Shown: one piece after another, positions 13,235-19,037 of the stretch
How the letters are laid out: each line of letters starts with the position of its first letter
Numbering within the stretch: position 1 is the stretch's first letter
Origin: an uncultured Oscillospiraceae bacterium
GTDB taxonomy: Bacteria > Bacillota > Clostridia > Oscillospirales > Oscillospiraceae
DNA: 19,037 nucleotides
Assembly: GCA_947628975.1 (NCBI GenBank)
Contig: CANRBW010000010.1
Location: 1 to 19,037 of the forward strand
Direction of reading: 5' to 3'
Made by a program: the position numbers and the translations under genes
Notes under the pieces: generated by a model
The model's database searches: none
What the model was told of the DNA's origin: nothing
Seen by the model: the letters and a program-made list of their open reading frames with translations, nothing else

Positions 13235-15298
13235 TCATCTCACCCGCTCCGGCAGGCGCTGGACGCTCAGCCGTCCCAACCGGGGGATCCCCCGGCGGGG
13301 CAGGCGGATGTCCCCCTCCCGGTTCTGATAGCATCCCGGACTGGCGGCGCTCAGGGCCACGTTCCGGACCTGGAGCACCCCCGGCGCGCTCTGGACCAGG
13401 GCGGTCAGGTCGCTCACGCTCACCGTGCCCCCTACGCCCACCCCCGCGCCGGAGAGGTAGTCCTCCAGCATCCGGGTCAGCCGCTCCTCCAGCTCCTCGC
13501 CCCCGCCCCGGAGGGCCAGGGAGACGTGGAGCTCCACATACTCCGGCGGGTAGACCTTCACCATCACCCCGATGGGCCTGGCCCGGTCCAGCTGGCGCTG
13601 GACCGCCTCCAGGAACCGCCGGTCCGGCATGGGCCGGGCTCCGTCTCCCGCCGGGGCCACCACCACCGTCACCGCCGGGGACCGGCTCGCGCCGGTGGGC
13701 TCGTCGGGGTCGTAGTCCGGGATGGCCTTGGCCAGCGCCACCCGCAGACCGGGGGTCTGGCGGGCCAGGTCCTCATAGTCCTCCGCTCTGGCGCACTTCC
13801 CGGTGTGGGACAGCTCCCGGAGCAGGCGGGCCTGGAGCTCCTGGACCCCCTCCGCCGGGGCGCCGCCGGTGGCCCCGGTGTGGGGGACGCCCCCCGCCCC
13901 GTCCAGGAACTCCAGCTCCTGGCCGCCGGGGATGTTGCCCCCGTCCCGGTAGGTGACGGTCAGCTCCGCCGCCAGCACCGCCCCCTGGCCGCCCTGGAGC
14001 AGGGCCCCGTGCTCCCCGTCTCCGAAGGTGACCGTCTCCCGGACCGGGTCGTAGAGGAACACCCGGTCCCTGGGGCCGTACCGGTAGAGGTCGTCCACGC
14101 ACCGCCACAGGGCGGGGCGGACCTGTCCGTCCCGGTCCAGGGTGTCGCACAGCAGGGTGAAGCGGTCGGTCAGGGCGCAGCGCCCCTCCAGCCGCAGGGT
14201 GAAGGTCTCGCCCGGCAGGCCCTTGGCGTCAAAGAGCAGCTCCCTGGCCCGGAGGGGGTCCAGGCAGAGGACCATCACGTTGTCCTCCCCGTCCCGGACC
14301 GCCGCCTCCACGTCCACCCAGAGGGTCAGGCCGCCCTCCCCCTTCTCCGAGCGCCAGCCGTCCGTCTGCTCCCAGCGCTCCCGGGTCCGCACGAAGACGG
14401 CGGGGTAACAGTCCCTGGCCTGGGCGTCGTCCAGGGTCAGGGTCAGCTCGCCCCCCGCCTCCGCCCGGAACAGGCGGGTGCTGGCCCAGGTCTCCTGCTG
14501 GAGGGCGGGGTACCGCCCCGCCGACACCTCCGACAGCCTGGGCGCGCCCTCACAGCCCGGCTCCTCCAGGGTCAGCTCCAGCCAGTGGAGCCCGTCCTCC
14601 CCGGCGGGCCAGCGGCCCCGCCACCCCAGGGTGACGTAGCCGCTCCGGCTCAGGGCCCTGGTCTCGTCCCGGAGCACCTGGGTCTCCCCGGCGCCCTGAC
14701 AGCGCCAGCGGACCGTCCTGGGGTCGGTGCTGTCCGGGCCGAAGGGGTTCCGGGGGGGATCCTGGGACTCGTCCACCTCCAGCCAGAGCCGCAACTCCTT
14801 GCCCTCCACGCCGGACAGTCCCACCCGCAGGCGGTCTCCCCGGTCCTGGAGGGGCTGGATGGCCATTTTCCGCTCCAACAGCAGCTCGCTGACGTCGGTC
14901 TCCCGCTCCCCCTGGAGGGCCTGGGCCCGGACCACCGCCGGGCGGTGGGCCGGGATCGCCTCCTCCAGCTCGAAGGGGATGCCGTCCCGGGTGTAGAGCC
15001 GCTCCAGCCTGGGCTTGGGGGCCCGGTCCGGCCCGATCTCCAGCCCGCACCGGGCGGGCCGGGCTGGGCGGGGGACCGCCCCGGCCAGCTTCAGCAGTTT
15101 CCGGCGCAGGGGGACGGTGAACTGATTCATATGATATTGCTGTAGCTCCTTATACCACGCCATCAGCTCCAGCAGGGTGATCCCCGGGTCGCTGGCGTTG
15201 TGGGTGGTCCACGGAGGGCACAGCCAGGGGAGGCGGCCCTCCGCCGCCTGTACGATCTGTTCGTAGGTCTGGTCGTCCAGATCCCGCACGTTCAACAT
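13235..15298 (-). CDS. Second baseplate J-like wedge protein (Afp12/Pvc12-like)
   Basis: A 687-residue protein. The N-terminus (MLNVRDLDDQTYEQIV, then a NASDPGITLLELMAWYKELQ segment near residues 42-60) is the standard opening of Afp12/Pvc12-type wedge proteins. About two thirds along are a VTFGDGEHGALL motif and a region where GGAPAEGVQEL leads into CARAEDYEDLARQTPG, the baseplate J core, followed by a C-terminal alpha/beta domain. It should pair with the Afp11-like protein to form the wedge dimer around the hub. I chose the ATG at 15298 over an ATG 27 bases upstream (15325) because an AGGAGG lies exactly 8 bases before 15298 and falls inside the longer version. The next gene begins 17 bases downstream. 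Confidence 0.92.
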   Translation of the reverse strand: MLNVRDLDDQTYEQIVQAAEGRLPWLCPPWTTHNASDPGITLLELMAWYKELQQYHMNQFTVPLRRKLLKLAGAVPRPARPARCGLEIGPDRAPKPRLERLYTRDGIPFELEEAIPAHRPAVVRAQALQGERETDVSELLLERKMAIQPLQDRGDRLRVGLSGVEGKELRLWLEVDESQDPPRNPFGPDSTDPRTVRWRCQGAGETQVLRDETRALSRSGYVTLGWRGRWPAGEDGLHWLELTLEEPGCEGAPRLSEVSAGRYPALQQETWASTRLFRAEAGGELTLTLDDAQARDCYPAVFVRTRERWEQTDGWRSEKGEGGLTLWVDVEAAVRDGEDNVMVLCLDPLRARELLFDAKGLPGETFTLRLEGRCALTDRFTLLCDTLDRDGQVRPALWRCVDDLYRYGPRDRVFLYDPVRETVTFGDGEHGALLQGGQGAVLAAELTVTYRDGGNIPGGQELEFLDGAGGVPHTGATGGAPAEGVQELQARLLRELSHTGKCARAEDYEDLARQTPGLRVALAKAIPDYDPDEPTGASRSPAVTVVVAPAGDGARPMPDRRFLEAVQRQLDRARPIGVMVKVYPPEYVELHVSLALRGGGEELEERLTRMLEDYLSGAGVGVGGTVSVSDLTALVQSAPGVLQVRNVALSAASPGCYQNREGDIRLPRRGIPRLGRLSVQRLPERVR

Positions 15299-15306
15299 GG
15301 GCCGGA

Positions 15307-15312
15307 CCTCCT
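15307..15312 (-). promoter_or_regulatory. Ribosome-binding site that sets the start of the second J-like gene
   Basis: AGGAGG on the coding strand, 8 bases before the ATG at 15298. It excludes the upstream in-frame ATG at 15325, which has no comparable site. Confidence 0.75.
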
Positions 15313-15341
15313 CTCTCGCGATCATTCTCGCCGGCGGGGCC

Positions 15342-17189
15342 TCACGCCAGCCGGATCAGATGGACCCCGCTCCGGACGGTGGCGTAGGGGAAGGCGTCGT
15401 CGTCCTCCAGGGGGGTCACCCGCTCCACGCCGTCCTGGTCGAAGCGGCCCTCCAGCAGTACGCTGTGGACCACCCGCACGTTGGGGGTATCCCGGATGAC
15501 CTGCCACACCTGGTCCACCCGGAGCTGGCTGCCGATGTCCCGCTCCCGCCAGCGCGTGTCGATAAGTTCCTCCAGCCGCCGGGCGATCTCCTGCTGGGTG
15601 GCGGCGCTCTGGTCCAGGTCCGCCATCTCCACGGAGATGTCGCTGTTCACCGTGATGACGGTGGAGCCCACCACATGGAGCCGGCCCTCGTTGAGCAGTA
15701 CGCAGTCGCACCGCCGGGCCAGCTCCTCGTAGACCCGCTGGCACAGGTCGTCCGCCACCCGGCGGCTGTCCTGCCCGGCGCTCTCCACCACCACGCTCAC
15801 ATGGCCGGGGGCGTAGTTTCCCCTCTCGTCCCGGTTGGGGAAGCACTTCACATGGCGGGCCTGGGGGAAGCCCAGGGCCACGATCTCCTCAAAATCCCTG
15901 GAGCCCAGCGCCCGTCCCCGGTTCCGCAGGCCCCGGTTGGCGATGCGCTCCGCCCGCTGGGGGGTGAGCCGGTCGGTGCCCCCGCTCATGGGGGTCAGGT
16001 TCTCCACCCGGCTGATCCGGGGCAGGGCCCCCACCAGCCCGGTGACCGCCCCGGCCGGGAGGTTCCCCCGGCTGCCGCCCCCGAAGGCGTAGCGGACCCG
16101 CAGATTCTCCAGCCCCGCCGGGGGGACCCGGCCGTGGATGCCGTCGCCGAAGGTGATGGTCCCGGCGTAGGGGTCCAGCTGATAGCTCCGGTCCCCGGCC
16201 TCCCGCAGGGCCAGGGCCTCGGTCCGCTCCCACCGCACCCAGCAGTGGGTCAGCACCCGGTCGTCCCACTCCAGGCGGGTCCGCTCCGGCTCCTCCGCGG
16301 CCAGGCGCTGGGCGTCGGCCACGGGCAGCTCTCCCACCTCGTCCACCCACACCTGGGCGTCCAGCACCGGGGCGTAGAGCAGCCGCAGGGTCTTCCCCGC
16401 CTCGTAGACCTCGGTGGAAAAGCTCTCCTCCTCCGCCATCTCCCGCTGGACCGCCTGGACGATATTCAGCCCGATCTCCTTCACCCAGGGCACGCCTCCG
16501 CCGCCGGGCTGGAAGGAGCTGCGGCACAGCCTCAGCCAGTGTCCCTCCGCGCCGAACAACCGGTGGGCGGGCAGGGGTTCGGGCAGATAGAGGAGGGCCA
16601 CCCCCGGATGGAGCAGGTTCCGGGTCAGGTCCACCCACCGCACCGGCTCAAAGCGGCTGCCGGTCCACGCCTCGAAGCGCAGTTTGTCCTCCAGCCTGGC
16701 CCGGCCCGCCACGTCGAAGTAGAGGGACAGGGGCATGGCGTGGGGGGAGCGGTCAAAGCAGAAGTACATGGCCGCGGGGATGTCCTCCAGGGCGATGAGG
16801 GCGGGCAGCCCCAGCCGCTCCACCTGGGCCACGTCGGTCAGATAGGTCCGCTCCCCGTTGTTCTCCGCCTGGCACCACTCCACCGGCACCGTCCTGGGAT
16901 AGCTCCAGGCACAGTCCGCCCCCCGGAGGAAGGGGACCACCCACCGGGGCACGGTGGAGAGTTCGTTGGCGACGTAGACCACCCTGGCCCGGATGTACCA
17001 CCCCTCCTGGGCGTTGACCTCCGCGGCCTCCAGGTCCTCCGGCACGTCGAAGACCAGCTCCAGCGGGCCCTCCTTCTTGCCGGAGAAGGGGTTTCTGTCC
17101 CCGGTCACCGCCAGGGCCCGCCACCCCGTCCCGTTGTAGTACTCCCACGCCACCTGTTCCACATACACGTCGTCCGGGGTCACCGTCAC
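15342..17189 (-). CDS. Baseplate J-like protein (Afp11/Pvc11-like), C-terminal part after the frameshift
   Basis: This holds the conserved core of a baseplate J protein: an ITFGDGIHGRVPP motif, then a GGTDRLTPQRAERIANRGL segment leading into SRDFEEIVALGFPQARHVKCF, and a C-terminal alpha/beta wedge domain ending VRSGVHLIRLA. In contractile tails such proteins form the wedges that link sheath, fibres and hub and change shape on firing. The open frame can be taken to start at a GTG at 17189 that overlaps the upstream TGA (GTGA). No ribosome-binding site precedes it, however, and coding-quality sequence in this frame continues upstream to about 17245. I therefore regard it as the second piece of the gene starting at 18301, not an independent gene. 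If joined, the product is about 986 residues. The next gene starts 43 bases downstream. Confidence 0.88.
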   Translation of the reverse strand: MTVTPDDVYVEQVAWEYYNGTGWRALAVTGDRNPFSGKKEGPLELVFDVPEDLEAAEVNAQEGWYIRARVVYVANELSTVPRWVVPFLRGADCAWSYPRTVPVEWCQAENNGERTYLTDVAQVERLGLPALIALEDIPAAMYFCFDRSPHAMPLSLYFDVAGRARLEDKLRFEAWTGSRFEPVRWVDLTRNLLHPGVALLYLPEPLPAHRLFGAEGHWLRLCRSSFQPGGGGVPWVKEIGLNIVQAVQREMAEEESFSTEVYEAGKTLRLLYAPVLDAQVWVDEVGELPVADAQRLAAEEPERTRLEWDDRVLTHCWVRWERTEALALREAGDRSYQLDPYAGTITFGDGIHGRVPPAGLENLRVRYAFGGGSRGNLPAGAVTGLVGALPRISRVENLTPMSGGTDRLTPQRAERIANRGLRNRGRALGSRDFEEIVALGFPQARHVKCFPNRDERGNYAPGHVSVVVESAGQDSRRVADDLCQRVYEELARRCDCVLLNEGRLHVVGSTVITVNSDISVEMADLDQSAATQQEIARRLEELIDTRWRERDIGSQLRVDQVWQVIRDTPNVRVVHSVLLEGRFDQDGVERVTPLEDDDAFPYATVRSGVHLIRLA

Positions 17190-18301
17190 CGCGTCCCGCT
17201 TGTCGATGACCCGCTGGTTGAACTGGTACTGGGGGGTGGCGTCGGGGGGTCGGTGACGATGGAGACGATGTCCAGCCGCAGGTCCACCCTGGCCCCCCGC
17301 TTGGAGAAGACCTGGTCGGACCGGAGATAACAGAGGTTATACGCGGCCGGCCGCCGCCCCAGGCAGTAGTCCCCCCGCTCCAGGTCCAGGGGGATGTCCC
17401 CGCAGGCCGCGCCGTCCACCGGGACCCGCCCGGCGGGGCGGCTCCTCAGGCGGATGCCGTCCAGCACCAGCCGCTCCCCGGCCGGGTCGCCCTGATAGGA
17501 CACCCACCGGCCCGCGGGGGCGGACGTCTCCTCCGCCCCGCCCTCCTCCGGCTCCGGCCGGGGCAGAAAGCGCTCGCCGCCGTCGTAGCGCAGCTCCAGC
17601 ACGCCGCTCTCCCCCGCCTTCACGGCGGTGAAGGGGACCTCCCGGTCCCCGGCGCGGAAGCTCCACCGGCCCAGCTTGGGGTCGGCCAGCCGGGCCGCGG
17701 TCTCGGCGGCGGAGAAGCCGCCCTGCTGGCGCAGCTCCACCTCTACCACGCAGGGCCCAGCCAGGCTCAGCACGTCCTCCCGGCCGAAGGCGAAGCGGTG
17801 GCGCTGAAGGTTCTCGCCCCCCGCCGGGGCGAAGAAGGGGTGGGGCCGGTCCGGCGCCAGGGCCTCGATGACCCCCCGCCGGGGCTCGGCGTAGAACTCC
17901 CCCACCAGCTGGGCCGGGGTGGACTCGATGGCCCGGTCGGTCTCGTAGACGATGTTCTCCCCGTCCTCCCCCTCCGCGAAGACCTGGGTGCCCTTGGGCA
18001 CGGGGACGGGGTCGTCCACCGTCTCGTGGGCCTCAAAGCGCATCAGCCCCGCGGCGGACACCGGGTCGGGCATCCGGAAACCCACCATATCCAAAAATTC
18101 CGCGTACAGCTTTTCGGGCAGGGAGTTCATCCGGTCCACCGTCTGGTAGAACATATCCCCGAACACCTCGGCCAGGGCCGCGCCGGGGTCCTCCCGGTCC
18201 CCCTGATACCGCCACTCGGGGGTGTAGGACCGGGCGTGGGCGGCCAGCTGGGCCATGATCTCCTCTCTGCTCCTGGGATCCAAAACCGGGCTGCCGCTCA
18301 T
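17186..18301 (-). CDS. Baseplate J-like protein (Afp11/Pvc11-like), N-terminal part before a frameshift
   Basis: The ATG at 18301 overlaps the gp25-like stop (ATGA) and follows a GGAGG ribosome-binding site. Residues 1-60 carry the family signature PEWRYQGDREDPGAALAEVFGDMF followed by a LPEKLYAEFLDMVG-like segment, as in the N-termini of large baseplate J proteins of eCIS. A beta-rich middle region follows. The reading frame ends at a TGA at 17186, but the last 18 or so residues (a Ser/Thr/Pro-rich stretch) look unlike protein of this family. The -1 frame over the same bases reads DATPQYQFNQRVIDKRDA and joins smoothly to the following ORF. This is therefore the first 350 or so residues of a protein of about 986 residues, the normal size for Afp11-type wedge proteins, broken by one missing base in a run of Cs. 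Whether this is a sequencing error, a disabled gene or programmed slippage cannot be decided here. Confidence 0.85.
   Translation of the reverse strand: MSGSPVLDPRSREEIMAQLAAHARSYTPEWRYQGDREDPGAALAEVFGDMFYQTVDRMNSLPEKLYAEFLDMVGFRMPDPVSAAGLMRFEAHETVDDPVPVPKGTQVFAEGEDGENIVYETDRAIESTPAQLVGEFYAEPRRGVIEALAPDRPHPFFAPAGGENLQRHRFAFGREDVLSLAGPCVVEVELRQQGGFSAAETAARLADPKLGRWSFRAGDREVPFTAVKAGESGVLELRYDGGERFLPRPEPEEGGAEETSAPAGRWVSYQGDPAGERLVLDGIRLRSRPAGRVPVDGAACGDIPLDLERGDYCLGRRPAAYNLCYLRSDQVFSKRGARVDLRLDIVSIVTDPPTPPPSTSSTSGSSTSGTR
17243..17249 (-). other. Frameshift site in the baseplate J gene: C-run followed by G
   Basis: On the coding strand the sequence reads GA-C-CCC-CCG in the upstream frame. Movement by -1 at this heptamer, or one extra C, connects the upstream reading frame to the downstream one and restores a continuous baseplate J protein. 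The heptamer fits the X-XXY-YYZ form of -1 slippery sites, but homopolymers of this kind are also where sequencing and replication errors cluster. A second C6 run lies 7 bases further on (17231-17236) and is a less likely crossover, because the downstream frame already reads family-like sequence between the two. Confidence 0.55.
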
Positions 18302-18726
18302 TCCGCTCCCCCTCCTTCCGAACCCTCTGTGACGTAGAAGGGATAGACGTGGTTATAGCGGTTGTTGGTGCTCCGCACCGTATAGCTCACCGAGACGATC
18401 AGCGTGCCGGTCTGCCGGTCAGAGCCCTGGGTCTCGATCTCCACATCCCGGATTCGGGGCTCCTGCTCCAGCAGGACCTGGCGCAGCTGGTGGGCGATGC
18501 TGTTGGCCATAGAGCCGGGGGCGGGGGCGAAGACATAGTCCATCACGTTGGCCCCGAACTCAGGGCGCATGACCCGCTCGCCCTGGGTGGTCCGCAGGAT
18601 GATGTCCACCGACTCCCGGATATTCTCCTCGTACTCCGACATGGCGATCCGCCCCGTCTGGGGGTCCACCTGGAGCGGGAATTTCAGTCCCCGGCCTAAA
18701 AAGCCTTTCTCGTCCACTGCACTCAT
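18298..18726 (-). CDS. gp25-like baseplate wedge protein (Afp9/Pvc9-like)
   Basis: A 142-residue protein of the GPW/gp25 family, a small baseplate wedge component of contractile tails that joins the hub to the J-type wedge proteins and shares the gp25 fold with T6SS TssE. The family pattern is clear: an N-terminal FLGRGLKFPL segment, then ESVDIILRTTQGERVMRPEFG around residues 37-57, where the glutamate of the ERVM-PEFG core is the hallmark residue, and a beta-rich C-terminus. Length is normal for the family. The start is uncertain. The ATG at 18726 directly abuts its AGGAG sequence with no spacer, while a GTG at 18717 has the same AGGAG nine bases upstream, the spacing seen elsewhere in this operon; the true protein may therefore begin VDEKGF. 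Its stop overlaps the start of the next gene (ATGA), so translation is probably coupled. Confidence 0.93.
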   Translation of the reverse strand: MSAVDEKGFLGRGLKFPLQVDPQTGRIAMSEYEENIRESVDIILRTTQGERVMRPEFGANVMDYVFAPAPGSMANSIAHQLRQVLLEQEPRIRDVEIETQGSDRQTGTLIVSVSYTVRSTNNRYNHVYPFYVTEGSEGGGAE

Positions 18727-18772
18727 CTCCTGTCGCGTAGTCTCTCCCTGGTCCTCCGGCCGCCGCCGGGGG

Positions 18773-19037
18773 TCAGTTGATGTTGACGATGGCCCCCTTG
18801 ACGGTGGTGGGCCCGGTGGCCTGCAAGGTCAGCGTGGCGCTGGCCTTCACCTCGGTCTGGGCCCCCTGGAGGGCCATCTTGGCGCTGGCCTTCTCTTCGA
18901 TGTTGGCCCCCTGGACGCTCACCTTGGCGCTGGCCTTCTGGGTGATGTTGCCCGAGGACTCCAGGGTGATGGCGGTCTTCCCCGCCGACAGGGTCAGCTT
19001 GGTCTTGGCCTTCAGCTCCACGCTGCCCCCCTTCAGG
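18773..19037 (-). CDS. Vgr-like CIS central spike protein, C-terminal end (partial)
   Basis: Only the last 87 or so residues are in the window; the 5' end is beyond the right edge, and the frame is open through position 19037. The GTG at 19021 is just an internal Val codon. The visible part is a low-complexity beta-strand region with three consecutive 15-residue units built around KASA-K/T and a following LQ or VQGA motif, ending in VKGAIVNIN. This alternating polar/hydrophobic pattern is typical of the triangular beta-helix at the tip of VgrG/gp5-like spikes. In Afp/PVC-type particles the equivalent protein (Afp8/Pvc8) sits at the centre of the baseplate and carries the PAAR-like tip. The gene directly downstream is a gp25-like wedge protein, the usual neighbour of the spike gene, which supports the call. 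The hub domains cannot be checked here. Confidence 0.8.
   Translation of the reverse strand, partial: LKGGSVELKAKTKLTLSAGKTAITLESSGNITQKASAKVSVQGANIEEKASAKMALQGAQTEVKASATLTLQATGPTTVKGAIVNIN

Noticed and set aside
17186..17189. GTGA overlap read as a normal stop/start junction between two separate genes
   Set aside because: There is no ribosome-binding site, family-like sequence continues upstream of the GTG in the downstream frame, and the two parts together equal one normal-length baseplate J protein.
1..19037. Type VI secretion system
   Set aside because: No TssJ/L/M, TssK or ClpV-type genes are present. The DUF4255, DUF4280, paired large J-like proteins and AAA ATPase set is that of the extracellular CIS / Afp-PVC lineage.
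1..19037. tRNA, rRNA, insertion sequence or integrase genes
   Set aside because: I saw no cloverleaf-like or rRNA sequence, no transposase or integrase motifs and no terminal inverted repeats; gaps between genes are all below 50 bases.

Overview
The window is part of a contractile injection system (CIS) locus of the extracellular-CIS / Afp-PVC type. Every gene I can support lies on the minus strand, so transcription runs from the right edge (19037) to the left edge (1). Spacing is tight: several stop/start overlaps, no gap above 46 bases, and no internal promoter or Rho-independent terminator that I can recognise. It looks like one long operon cut at both ends. The DNA is very GC-rich, and nearly every gene has a strong AGGAGG-type ribosome-binding site 7-10 bases before its start. 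Together with the protein style this suggests a high-GC member of the Clostridia (Oscillospirales-like gut bacteria). That placement is inference from composition and ribosome-binding sites, not from a marker gene.

Region A, 19037 to about 10340, is the spike and baseplate half. In transcription order it holds the C-terminal end of a Vgr-like spike, a gp25-like wedge protein, a long baseplate J-like protein split by a frameshift near 17249, a second baseplate J-like protein, a tail protein of the P2 gpI/TIGR02242 type, and a conserved protein with a C-terminal Ig-like domain.

Region B, about 10295 to 3342, is not part of the textbook CIS core. It holds a kinase-fold-like protein lacking the catalytic residues. 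Next comes a four-helix membrane protein with an extracytoplasmic sensor-like region, a HAMP domain and a degenerate class III nucleotide cyclase domain. Then comes a 96-residue tail-anchored protein. The last is a 1080-residue membrane protein with MORN repeats, a Gly/Ser linker encoded by a 39-base tandem repeat, and a C-terminal helical domain resembling TolC hairpins. I read this as a membrane-anchoring, sensing or firing-control cassette embedded in the CIS operon; it is the most interesting part of the window.

Region C, 3316 to 1, returns to CIS parts: a DUF4255 (Pvc16/Afp16-like) tail terminator, a carboxypeptidase-regulatory-like beta protein, a DUF4280 PAAR-like spike tip, and the first 527 residues of a Pvc15/Afp15-like tandem AAA ATPase that runs off the left edge.

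Sheath, inner tube, LysM hub protein, tape measure, an obvious tail fibre and any cargo toxin are not visible. They would have to lie outside the window (tube and sheath probably beyond 19037) or be unrecognised.
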